Positions 56,556-63,744 of a DNA stretch of 64,000 bases are shown here, piece by piece. Below the pieces are notes generated by a model. That model was not told where the DNA came from. It worked only from the letters and a program-made list of their open reading frames with translations, and did no database searches. The position numbers were made by a program, and so were the translations under genes. Where the stretch lies: contig NZ_JAGQDG010000002.1 of NCBI RefSeq assembly GCF_018069865.1, positions 1 to 64,000 on the forward strand. Direction: 5' to 3'. Within the stretch, counting starts at the first letter, position 1. Each line of letters starts with the position of its first letter. The DNA comes from Ideonella paludis (lineage in GTDB: Bacteria > Pseudomonadota > Gammaproteobacteria > Burkholderiales > Burkholderiaceae_C).

Positions 56556-58466
56556 TCATGCCTCCGCAGTAGCACCGGCATCGACGCCCTGGGCGTCGGT
56601 GCCTTCAATCAGCCCTTGCTCGGCGGAGCCGAGCACTGGATCTGTATTCCCTTGGGCGGCGGCTTGCCCGTCGCCGTCGGCCCCTACCGGCGCCAGCGCA
56701 GCGGGGCCGTCGGTTTTTTGCACCGCGAAGTCGGCCAGGGTCTTGCCATTTGCCAGCGCCACTTGCAACCACTTCGGCTTCAGGCCCCGGCCACTCCATG
56801 CTTGGCCGGAGTCGGGGCAGCGGTAGGCCACAGCTCGGGGATTTGCTTTAGCCGCCCCCTTATCCAGCGCGCGCGCAGCGGGGGGAAGGGGTTCGGAGGG
56901 TTTGGGCGTCTCGATGGGCACGCCGTAGCGCTTTGCGGCGCTCAGCAGTTCGGTGGGCTGCTCATTGGTCCAAGGGTTAGCTCGCACGTGCTTGACCAGG
57001 GCGCAATCCATCAGCAGCTTGGTGAGGTCTTGAACGGGCATGCTGCCGACCGATTTCTGCAAGTCGGTGTAGTCGTCATGGCCCCAAAGCTTTGTCAGCG
57101 TGCCTTTGTCCCAATGGCCGACTCCGCACAGTGCCGCGTGGCAAACCATAGCCAGGTCGATGTGATCGCGCGGCTGGGTGTGCATCACGGCCCGCGTGCG
57201 CAGCAGTAGCTCATATTGGGCCTCGGTCAATCGCTCGGCCTTTTCCTCCTTCTTCTGGCGCTCCGCCGCGTCGCGCGCCTGCCGGGCCTTCCAGTCGTCA
57301 TGCTCGCGCTGCTGCTTGGGGGTGGCTTGGCGCACACCCAACCCGATCAGCTCGGCTTCCTTCACAGCTTTAAACAGCTTCCCGGTGCGGGGGTCTTGAA
57401 TTGTCACCACGGTGGGCGCGCTGGTGGCCTGCTTGGCGGCTTCCTGTTTGGCCTTAGCCAGCTCAGCCTTCACATCGGCCAGCGCCACGTATGCGCCGGT
57501 GACCACGCCTCGGGCGCTGACTGCGGCGCGAGCCTTGTTGCCCTCGATCACCACCTCCCCCTTTGCGGCCAGCTTTTGGGCCTCTGCCTTCAGGTGGGCG
57601 GTCTTCTTGGCTTGGTAGCAGTCGGGGTCGGTGCACAGCCAAGCGTCTCCCTTCACTACACCACCCCAGCGACGCGCTGAGTCCTGCACCATGTCTTGAT
57701 ACTCTGGTGCGTTCTCGGTGCGCTTGGGGCATGTCGTGCAGGCGCCTGCACTGGGCAACAAGTCCGGGTCAGCAAACGGGAAGATGCAATCCTTAGCCGT
57801 CAGGTTGAGCGTGAACTCCTCGCGCAGTAGCCATTGGATGTCGCGATAGCTCTTCTTGCCGCCGTCGCCCATGTCCATGTTCTTTGCTTTGATGCGCGCC
57901 AGGGCCTTGCCCTGCAGCTTCTCTGTCGGGATGCGGGCCACCAGAAGGGCGGTCTCGCTGCCGATCTCTCCGGCTAAGCAGGCGTCGCGCACTTCTTTGC
58001 AGGCCTGCAGCAACTTCAAGCGGCCGTAGATGTAGCTGCGGCTCTTGCCGGTCTCGGCGACCAGGTCATCGGCACTCAGGCCGTGCTCGGCCATCAGCGC
58101 CTGGAAGCCCTCGGCCTCTTCAATCGGGTGGACGTCGTCCCGCTGCAGGTTCTCAGAGAGCTGCATGCGCTTGACCTGCTCATCCGTCAGGCTCTGCACC
58201 ATGGCTGGCATGGTCTCCAGGCCTGCCAGCACGGCCGCGCGGTACCGGCGGTGGCCAAAGACCAGCTCATATCCCGCCACTGCGTTTTCGTCGTCAATGC
58301 CATGGAACAGCTCGGGGATGCGGGGGCGCACCAGCACCGGCTGAAGCACGCCGAGCTGCTTGATGTCGGTGGCCAGTTCTTGAAGTCGTGTTTCGTTAAA
58401 GACGCGGCGGGGGTTGAAAGGCGACTCGTGGATGTGGTCGACGCGGATTTGTGGGGTTTGGCTCAT
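56556..58466 (-). CDS. ParB-like protein with H-NS-type C-terminal motif
   Basis: 636 aa from ATG 58466; 79 more codons upstream only overlap the dNMP kinase. ParB N-terminal domain (about 1-130): FNPRRVF, FGHRRYRA, and SENLQRDDVHPIEEAEGF. A helix-turn-helix follows (LVAETGKSRSYIYGRLKLL), then Cys pairs (CTTC, CTDPDC) and a charged coiled coil (about 350-440). Residues about 548-583 match the AT-hook-like H-NS core of Burkholderiales: Y-R-x-P..G..WSGRG..P.WL, ending in DFAV. It may bind phage or host DNA and silence it. The role is inference. Confidence 0.8.
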   Translation of the reverse strand: MSQTPQIRVDHIHESPFNPRRVFNETRLQELATDIKQLGVLQPVLVRPRIPELFHGIDDENAVAGYELVFGHRRYRAAVLAGLETMPAMVQSLTDEQVKRMQLSENLQRDDVHPIEEAEGFQALMAEHGLSADDLVAETGKSRSYIYGRLKLLQACKEVRDACLAGEIGSETALLVARIPTEKLQGKALARIKAKNMDMGDGGKKSYRDIQWLLREEFTLNLTAKDCIFPFADPDLLPSAGACTTCPKRTENAPEYQDMVQDSARRWGGVVKGDAWLCTDPDCYQAKKTAHLKAEAQKLAAKGEVVIEGNKARAAVSARGVVTGAYVALADVKAELAKAKQEAAKQATSAPTVVTIQDPRTGKLFKAVKEAELIGLGVRQATPKQQREHDDWKARQARDAAERQKKEEKAERLTEAQYELLLRTRAVMHTQPRDHIDLAMVCHAALCGVGHWDKGTLTKLWGHDDYTDLQKSVGSMPVQDLTKLLMDCALVKHVRANPWTNEQPTELLSAAKRYGVPIETPKPSEPLPPAARALDKGAAKANPRAVAYRCPDSGQAWSGRGLKPKWLQVALANGKTLADFAVQKTDGPAALAPVGADGDGQAAAQGNTDPVLGSAEQGLIEGTDAQGVDAGATAEA

Positions 58467-58476
58467 GGTGATTCGC

Positions 58477-59064
58477 TCAGCGGGTGGTCCAGTAGCCCGC
58501 ATGGCGGACTGCGAGGGTGGAGAGAGTGCAGGCCAGCATGGAAGGCAGTAGCTCAAGCGGGCCGCTGTTGTCGAGCGTGATATCGGGCTCGATGTAGTCG
58601 CGCTCACTGATGTGGTATCTCGCATCAGGTCTATCGCGCTCGACGCGGATGATGTGACCGCCCAGTCGGCGGACAAAGCGGGCCTCGTTCTCAAAGCGAA
58701 CATCAGTCAGAACGATGCGGTCATGGATGGGCGCGGCCTCTTCGCCGTCCAGGCCTAGGACCCGCGCCGCGTGGCGTACCCAAAAATCAGGGTGCAGGCG
58801 TCGGCCCCACTCTTTGCCCAAGGTTTCCATCATCGCCAGCGCGCTCACGTCGAGCGTCGGGATGGGCTGCCTTTTGAGGTCGCGCTCAAACAGGTGGGCA
58901 TAGTCGATGTTCGCACTGGTGAGCAGTGCCGTCAGCATGTCGTGCAGGGGCTCGGCAAAGGCGTGGCGCTGGAATCCGAGGTTGTTGCACAGGTGGTCGG
59001 CCACGGTGCCTTTGCCGCTGCCGGATTTGCCTGACAGGCCAATCAATACGCAAGGCTTAGTCAT
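58477..59064 (-). CDS. Deoxynucleoside monophosphate kinase
   Basis: 195 aa. P-loop GLSGKSGSGKGTVADHL at the start, lid region, and TDVRFENEARFVRRLGG, as in phage dNMP kinases (T4 gene 1-like / AAA_33 type). It supplies dNTP precursors to phage replication. The start at 59064 overlaps the upstream stop by ATGA; the longer frame to 59106 is rejected. Confidence 0.85.
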   Translation of the reverse strand: MTKPCVLIGLSGKSGSGKGTVADHLCNNLGFQRHAFAEPLHDMLTALLTSANIDYAHLFERDLKRQPIPTLDVSALAMMETLGKEWGRRLHPDFWVRHAARVLGLDGEEAAPIHDRIVLTDVRFENEARFVRRLGGHIIRVERDRPDARYHISERDYIEPDITLDNSGPLELLPSMLACTLSTLAVRHAGYWTTR

Positions 59065-59420
59065 GCCGCAATCCTCCGCATCGGCACCCAAGTGGGGTTG
59101 CCCCACACATCGCTCAGGTTGGTGGATACAGCCGTCTGCACTGCTGCAGCGCCGCTGAACTTGCGGTCAATCGACGCGGCAATCCAAGGCCCGTCCATGA
59201 CGATGGATGGCGGTGGCGTGCCGATCAGTGCGCGCAGGTCAAACACGGCAATCGCGTGCGGCAGCACCAGGGCGCGCAGCAGCGGGGCCAGTTGGCCATT
59301 GCGGGCCACGCGGTGCAGCGTGGTCACGGTGCCATCGGCCATGGTGATGGGCTGGCTGTCGGCCAGCACAGCGTGCGGGCCGTGCTGGTGGATGATGGTG
59401 TCTCGGTTCGTCGTGGTCAT
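59061..59420 (-). CDS. Hypothetical phage protein
   Basis: 119 aa from ATG 59420. No family recognised. It has an HRVARNGQLAPLLRAL middle and a Pro-rich loop (GTPPPSIVMDGPW). It is coupled to both neighbours by ATGA overlaps. Confidence 0.6.
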   Translation of the reverse strand: MTTTNRDTIIHQHGPHAVLADSQPITMADGTVTTLHRVARNGQLAPLLRALVLPHAIAVFDLRALIGTPPPSIVMDGPWIAASIDRKFSGAAAVQTAVSTNLSDVWGNPTWVPMRRIAA

Positions 59421-59752
59421 CAATCGTCCTCCTGGTCAAGGTCTCCTGCAGCGGCGCTGCGGGCGTCAAAGTAGCGCTTGGGGCGTGGTGCGGGTGGCCG
59501 CGCGGGCCGGGGCTGGGTGATGGGCGGTGGCCCAGCCGGAAAGCCCCAGCAGGGCGCGGCCTTGGGGCTCAGCCTGGGGTGCTTGCCCTGGGCGATCAGC
59601 AGCGCGTGCAGGTTGACGATGCGGGCTGCCAGTGGCATCTGCAGGACCATCTCCAGCGTCATGCCCTTACAGTGCTTGAGCTGGCCGGACCCGATCAGAT
59701 GCGTCAGCGCTGCTGTCTGCTGGGCTGTGGTGATAGCTGCGTATCGAGCCAT
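59420..59752 (-). CDS. Hypothetical phage protein
   Basis: 110 aa. No family recognised. Helical start (QQTAALTHLIGSGQL) and a Pro/Arg-rich second half (GPPPITQPRPARPPAPRPKR) that should be unstructured. The start at 59752 overlaps the upstream stop; the 196-aa frame extending to 60010 runs antisense-like through the next gene. Confidence 0.55.
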   Translation of the reverse strand: MARYAAITTAQQTAALTHLIGSGQLKHCKGMTLEMVLQMPLAARIVNLHALLIAQGKHPRLSPKAAPCWGFPAGPPPITQPRPARPPAPRPKRYFDARSAAAGDLDQEDD

Positions 59753-59991
59753 CACGCCACCTGCTGCAAAGCTTGAAACACAAGGTGCCGCGCCTCCCGG
59801 CCGCAGGGGCCGGTGTCTGCTCGGGCCTGGGCCACAGGCATGGGCCTGCTGCCCACCTCGGGGCAGTGGCAGTGCGTCGCGTTCACTGCACCGTTGTTGC
59901 ACTGCAGGCCATTGGCCCGGCCGTGGAAGCAAAACGCACAGGCGCGCTCGCTGACTCCGTTCAAGGAGTAGGGCGGGAAGTAGCTGCTCAT
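59752..59991 (-). CDS. Small Cys/His-rich phage protein
   Basis: 79 aa from ATG 59991. Cys/His pattern CAFCFHG, C, then HCHCP suggests one or two zinc sites. A TTG at 59997 would overlap the upstream stop (TTGA) and could be the true start given the coupling in this operon. Function unknown. Confidence 0.55.
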   Translation of the reverse strand: MSSYFPPYSLNGVSERACAFCFHGRANGLQCNNGAVNATHCHCPEVGSRPMPVAQARADTGPCGREARHLVFQALQQVA

Positions 59992-59993
59992 CG

Positions 59994-60380
59994 TCAAAAC
60001 CTCCGCTCAAGGGCTATGTGCAGGCCGTGGGCGGTGCCCACGCAGGGCGCTTTGGGCAGATAGGCCACGCGCAGGGCGTAGCCGTCATCACCCAGGGGCA
60101 AGCGCACGGATGGCGAGACGACAGGCAACACTTTGGCGGCGGGGTATCCCGTCACCCCGCCCACCGTCAGCGCGAAGCGGCCATCGCTGGTCTGCCAGGT
60201 CATGCCCGCATAAGCACTGGCCCGGCCATAGCTGTTGCGGTAGGCGCCCACAGTGGCCCCGCTCTCGGCCCGGAAATAGATGCCGGGGTTCACCGGCTGC
60301 AGGTGCTCGGCGGCGGCATCCCCGCCCACGTGGGCAGTGAAGAGATGCAGGCCGAGCGTCATGGCGGTGGACATGCTCAT
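59994..60380 (-). CDS. Phage beta-barrel-like protein (lysogenic conversion candidate)
   Basis: 128 aa from ATG 60380, which overlaps the upstream stop. A pattern of alternating residues, NPGIYFRAESGATVGAYRNS and YAGMTWQTSDGRF, and the final aromatic residue F after RR resemble small outer-membrane barrels found in phage operons (similar shape to PagP-like proteins). No signal peptide is present, so surface location is not proven. Function unknown. Confidence 0.6.
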   Translation of the reverse strand: MSMSTAMTLGLHLFTAHVGGDAAAEHLQPVNPGIYFRAESGATVGAYRNSYGRASAYAGMTWQTSDGRFALTVGGVTGYPAAKVLPVVSPSVRLPLGDDGYALRVAYLPKAPCVGTAHGLHIALERRF

Positions 60381-60571
60381 GACGCGAACCCCCAGGGCCA
60401 GATCGCTGAACCGGCCAAAACCAGCACGATGGCCAGCGCATAGACCAGCAGCGACAGCCGGGGGTTCTTGCGCTCGATCTCCCACATGTCGCTGTTGGCA
60501 GCGTTCGAGTCGTGCCACGTGTGGGGTGTAGGGCCGGTGGTGGGCCAGCGGGGGATGCGGGGGGCGCTCAT
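60377..60571 (-). CDS. Small single-span membrane protein
   Basis: 64 aa. A polar start (to about 38) precedes one hydrophobic helix (LSLLVYALAIVLVLAGSAIW). Overlaps both neighbours by ATGA. It lies directly before the barrel-like gene, so the two may act together in the envelope. No family recognised. Confidence 0.6.
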   Translation of the reverse strand: MSAPRIPRWPTTGPTPHTWHDSNAANSDMWEIERKNPRLSLLVYALAIVLVLAGSAIWPWGFAS

Positions 60572-60921
60572 GCCGCGTTCCCGACGTGCTCGATGGAAGT
60601 GCGGGGAAGCGCGGCGGGGCTGAACGTCACCTCAGCCATGTCATTTGCAAGCGCTCGATAGCTGCTACCGGCCCAAGGCTGCGATGCGAGGTCGGTTTCA
60701 GCTTGTTCGGCCGCTCTGAGCAGGCGCTCGCCCAACTCGCGCGCTTCAGCGGGGGTCAGCGTGGACGAGGTCCGGAAGTGGCCGTCGGTGGTTCCGATCG
60801 CCAAGCGAACCTCGCCATGCATTGCGTACGGCGCTGTTGGATTTGGCGTGTACGTGTAGACCTCAACGCTCTGGCTCGGCGTCAATTGAGGCCTGGTCTC
60901 GTGACTAAAGCTCCGACACAT
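60568..60921 (-). CDS. First gene of the leftward phage operon, unknown function
   Basis: 117 aa from ATG 60921, which has AGGAG eight bases upstream. The longer frame to 60987 would start inside the promoter. A beta-rich N-half and a helix (AEARELGERLLRAAEQAE) follow. It occupies the place of N in lambda but has no resemblance to it. Function unknown. Confidence 0.65.
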   Translation of the reverse strand: MCRSFSHETRPQLTPSQSVEVYTYTPNPTAPYAMHGEVRLAIGTTDGHFRTSSTLTPAEARELGERLLRAAEQAETDLASQPWAGSSYRALANDMAEVTFSPAALPRTSIEHVGNAA

Positions 60922-60977
60922 GATTGCGCTCCTGTCGCGTTCCCCGCGATGTGCAGGCGTCTGGACGCGACGGGCGC

Positions 60978-61015
60978 ATTTAAGCAATGCTTTTCTTTGG
61001 TGTCAAGCAATGCTT
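60978..61015 (-). promoter_or_regulatory. PL-like promoter with two operator copies
   Basis: On the minus strand TTGACA (61006-61001), 17 bases, TTAAAT (60983-60978). AAGCAATGCTT occurs at 60982-60992, touching the -10, and at 61005-61015, touching the -35; the centres are 23 bases apart. This fits repression of the leftward operon by the phage repressor. Confidence 0.8.
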
Positions 61016-61065
61016 TATATGTGGTTCAAAAAAAAGAGCCGCTGTGGCGGCCCGTCAACTTAGTC

Positions 61066-61584
61066 TCAGCGGGAAATCAGCCTCGCGGCGAGCCCTGTAA
61101 TGTCCTCTCCGCCAGCCTTTGTGCAGCGCTCATTCCAGGCTTTGACGAAGCGGTTGGAATCACGCTCCTCAAGTAGTAGCTGGGGTGTCTTCCCTGGGAT
61201 CAACACGGCAGCCGACTCAATCGATGCATTGAATGCATTTTTGGCTCTGATCGTGTAGCAGCTGCTCCCGTCGTCTTTGACAACCAACGACTTCAGCTCA
61301 AATGAAGACGGGTCTTTCATGCTTGCCTTCAGCAGTTGAGCGGCACGAATGGCGGCGTTTTGGTTCGCACCAATAACTGCGTTGCGGGCGGTCTCTGCCG
61401 GGTCTGGTGGTGCCTTCTCGCGTTGGGCGTTGGAGATCGCTCCTGCGGTTGCGGCCACGATGATGAGTGCCACCACCCAGGTAAGCAGACTAGTCTTCTT
61501 GGGCACGGGTGACCCGCATGACGGGCATGCCTTTGCTGTGCTGCTAACGCTATGAGTGCATTCTTTGCATGTGATGAGAGCCAT
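61066..61584 (-). CDS. Zinc-ribbon membrane protein in the rex position
   Basis: 172 aa. Zinc ribbon (CKEC, later CPSCG; Cys 6, 9, 20 and 23), one TM helix (about 32-51), then a domain (about 70-172) with LLKASMKDPSSFE and two further Cys. AGGAGG precedes the ATG. In lambda the genes between cI and PL are rexAB, expressed in the lysogen and excluding other phages. A similar role is possible here, but it is inference from position. Confidence 0.75.
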   Translation of the reverse strand: MALITCKECTHSVSSTAKACPSCGSPVPKKTSLLTWVVALIIVAATAGAISNAQREKAPPDPAETARNAVIGANQNAAIRAAQLLKASMKDPSSFELKSLVVKDDGSSCYTIRAKNAFNASIESAAVLIPGKTPQLLLEERDSNRFVKAWNERCTKAGGEDITGLAARLISR

Positions 61585-61682
61585 TGACTCCTCCTGTGAA
61601 GTATTGCGCGATTACTGCTCTGGGGCAGCAAACAGGAGTCTACTCACTTAAATCGAAAGCAAACGTGACGAAGATTTCTGCC

Positions 61683-62123
61683 ATGAGTGAAGCTGGCTAT
61701 TGGGTTCATGAACGCACGTGCACAGCCACAGCGGAGGGCGATGGCAAAACGCTGGTGGTTCAGTTCCATGGCACCGTTCATCACAAGTCATTGAGCAAGT
61801 TAATGGCAGAGGTGGGCTGGCTGATGAAGCCGCCGCCTGTCTACCTGGGTGTGCTGCTTGACTTCTCTGGTGCGTTGCTTGTGATGGAGGACTTGGCACT
61901 AGCGCAGGCCCTTAGCCGCCCGGCCTATCTCGGCCCTTGGTGCCCTTTGGCTGTAGTCGCAGGTCACCAGATCCAGCGGTTTCGGCTTTTCGCTTCGCAC
62001 TGCGCTTCACCGTTGGTGGCTCGGACGGCGCGCGTTTTCTTGGCTGATGGTCCGGCGTGCCGCGACTGGTTGTTGGAGCGCCAGTGGGTACACGCACGTA
62101 TGTCGGAGTTGGCAGCGGGGTGA
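61683..62123 (+). CDS. STAS-like protein opposite the repressor tail
   Basis: 146 aa. LGVLLDFSGA with a hydrophobic strand, then PLAVVAGHQIQRFRLFASHC and ARVFLADGPACRDWL give a STAS/SpoIIAA-like layout. The last 212 bases overlap the repressor on the other strand. Ribosome signal is weak. It may be real and convergent, but the overlap lowers confidence. Confidence 0.5.
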   Translation: MSEAGYWVHERTCTATAEGDGKTLVVQFHGTVHHKSLSKLMAEVGWLMKPPPVYLGVLLDFSGALLVMEDLALAQALSRPAYLGPWCPLAVVAGHQIQRFRLFASHCASPLVARTARVFLADGPACRDWLLERQWVHARMSELAAG

Positions 62124-62631
62124 CGCTCGGCCAAGCACCGTACTCCAGCAAGTAATCAATCCCAACGCCAATTTGGCGCAATCGATCAAGTGGAACCGCC
62201 TGCAGGTTGAGTGCGATGCGCTCCGCTTCTGCGTTGGGGGCCTCCGACTGCATGGGCTGGGCCCGGCCTTCTTCAAAGCGTTCAATCCTGTCGCGGACAA
62301 CACCCTGAATCTCCAAGCGCTGCTCGGTTGACAGTGCCTGAAACCTCGTCCGCGATATTCCGGGGAAAGGCCAGTCCGAGGCCTCTTCTTTGGCCGTCAA
62401 CGGCGGCGCACCGCTAAAGCTCGGCCCTTCGCCGAAGTAGGCAGCGGCCTTCGCCAGATTGGTCTTTGTGATCCGCCCCGTCTTTTTCCAGCCTGACACG
62501 GCCTGGGGGGACGTTGCGCAGTGCTCAGCAAGCCCGGCGGCAGTCTTGCCCCTCGATTTGCCCTCTTCAAGGACGCGCACCAGCCAATTTTTGACCGTCT
62601 CGGTGTCGCTGGGGTCTTGGTTGTAAAGCAT
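61912..62631 (-). CDS. Phage repressor without peptidase domain
   Basis: 239 aa from ATG 62631. The HTH is at about 30-60 (AGLAEHCATSPQAVSGWKK), of Cro/CI type. The rest lacks the S24/LexA self-cleaving domain (no Ser/Lys dyad motif); the last 60 residues are Pro/Arg/Lys-rich and overlap the opposite gene. A TTG start at 62658 would add nine residues. The operator at 62626-62636 covers its start codon, so it may regulate itself. Confidence 0.75.
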   Translation of the reverse strand: MLYNQDPSDTETVKNWLVRVLEEGKSRGKTAAGLAEHCATSPQAVSGWKKTGRITKTNLAKAAAYFGEGPSFSGAPPLTAKEEASDWPFPGISRTRFQALSTEQRLEIQGVVRDRIERFEEGRAQPMQSEAPNAEAERIALNLQAVPLDRLRQIGVGIDYLLEYGAWPSVTPLPTPTYVRVPTGAPTTSRGTPDHQPRKRAPSEPPTVKRSAKRKAETAGSGDLRLQPKGTKGRDRPGG

Positions 62632-62704
62632 TGCTAATTCTTTGGCATGAGTAATCAATCATCCAATGCTTGTTTTTGACTAAAGCAATGCTTTATCATT
62701 CCGC
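62626..62704. promoter_or_regulatory. OR-like operator cluster with rightward promoter
   Basis: AAGCATTGCTA at 62626-62636, ATCCAATGCTT at 62661-62671 and a perfect AAGCAATGCTT at 62683-62693. A rightward promoter may use TTGTTT (62670-62675), 18 bases, TATCAT (62694-62699), giving a start of transcription at about 62706, which is also the cro ATG. This would make the cro message leaderless. Confidence 0.7.
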
Positions 62705-62705
62705 C

Positions 62706-62990
62706 ATGAGCTTGATTGACTACCTCAATGGTGAGCGTGGGCGAGGCAGGGCTGTCGCCAAGGCTGCTGGCCTTAGCACGTCTTTTCTCTCTCAACTGGC
62801 GAGGGGCAAGCGCCCCATACCGGCTGAGCACTGTGCGCCCATTGAGCGAGCCACCGGCTTTGCGGTCATGAGATGGCACATGAGGCCGCATGACTGGCAT
62901 CGCGTGTGGCCCGAGCTGCTGCATAGCCCTGGTGCCCCCGAACCGGGGACGCAAGGGGATGACGGCTGCGGTAGTCGACCAACTGACTGA
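62706..62990 (+). CDS. Cro-like YdaS-family regulator
   Basis: 94 aa. LIDYLNGERGRGRAVAKAAG and SFLSQLARGKRPIPAEHC form the helix-turn-helix of the YdaS/Cro family; RPHDWHRVWPEL is also typical. It should compete with the repressor at the operators. No Shine-Dalgarno is seen before the ATG, which fits a leaderless message. An in-frame Met at 62670 would read through the operator. Confidence 0.8.
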   Translation: MSLIDYLNGERGRGRAVAKAAGLSTSFLSQLARGKRPIPAEHCAPIERATGFAVMRWHMRPHDWHRVWPELLHSPGAPEPGTQGDDGCGSRPTD

Positions 62991-63072
62991 GGGGGCTAAA
63001 GGGCATGACTTCATGCCCTTCATTTGGCCCGCCGGGCAACTGGTAACTCAACAGGTAACAGGGTGGGGACCC

Positions 63073-63438
63073 ATGAATTTATTCAATGACAAGCAATCGC
63101 CACTCCCCCTAATGGGGGGGGTGGTCCAGGCTCAACGCCTATTTGTGCCGCCCGTGGTCATCGACCGCCTGGGTGGCTTTCGTCATGCCTGCCGCTTGGC
63201 GTGGAAGCTTCGGTCAAACCGGCGGCTCACAAAGCGCCAGTTGGCCGAGGTCTGCGGGCTCTATTACAGCCACGTCACCGATTACTTCAGCGTCCACGAG
63301 GCCCGGCGCGAGCTGCCCGCCCGCCACGTTGCAGCGGTAGAGCGAGTACTTGGCAATGCAGTCATCAGCCAGTGGCTTGCTCACCAAGCCCAAGTCACCT
63401 TGCTTGAAGAGATGCAAGCCCAACGGAGGGCCGCGTAA
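63073..63438 (+). CDS. Phage HTH regulator
   Basis: 121 aa from ATG 63073. The C-terminal 80 residues form an HTH (LTKRQLAEVCGLYYSHVTDYF, then ELPARHVAAVERVLG), probably DNA-binding. It lies where cII does in lambda, but no resemblance beyond HTH is visible. A long frame back to 62890 overlaps the cro gene and was rejected. The stop shares its last A with the next start (TAATG). Confidence 0.65.
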   Translation: MNLFNDKQSPLPLMGGVVQAQRLFVPPVVIDRLGGFRHACRLAWKLRSNRRLTKRQLAEVCGLYYSHVTDYFSVHEARRELPARHVAAVERVLGNAVISQWLAHQAQVTLLEEMQAQRRAA

Positions 63439-63740
63439 TGCCCCGCCCCGCAGGCGAGATCCGCCAAGCCCTGGCCAGCGCCGCAGAGCGCTTGGCCCAA
63501 GAGGTCGACGGCGTCACATGGCGCGACCTGGCCGCAGCAGCACAGGTGGGCTCCCTGGCTGCCCGCCGCACTGTCGAGAACATGGCCCGCGCCGGTGACC
63601 TGGAGGTCATCGGCAGCACCAAGCGCGCCCACTCCCGCCGCTGGATGAAGCTCTACGCCCCGGCCCCCAAGCGCCAATCCAACTTCGCCACCAGCAGCAC
63701 CGCTGCCCTGGATGGTGTGGTGCGTGGGTGGAGGGGCTGA
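63438..63740 (+). CDS. Winged-helix phage protein
   Basis: 100 aa. VTWRDLAAAAQVGSLAARRTVENMARAGDLEVIG is a winged-helix pattern. Basic start and end. It overlaps the previous gene at TAATG. It precedes the primase-like gene and may act in replication or its control. Confidence 0.7.
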   Translation: MPRPAGEIRQALASAAERLAQEVDGVTWRDLAAAAQVGSLAARRTVENMARAGDLEVIGSTKRAHSRRWMKLYAPAPKRQSNFATSSTAALDGVVRGWRG

Positions 63741-63744
63741 CGCG

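Noticed and set aside
56460-57209. 249-codon plus-strand open frame opposite the ParB-like gene
   Set aside because: Gly/Leu-rich shadow; the minus strand has ParB and H-NS-type motifs and coupled neighbours.
58467-58703. N-terminal extension of the ParB-like gene
   Set aside because: These 79 codons overlap the dNMP kinase gene and lack ParB pattern; the Met at 58466 starts the known domain.
62890-63072. Upstream extension of the HTH regulator
   Set aside because: It overlaps the cro-like gene and has no domain pattern before the Met at 63073.
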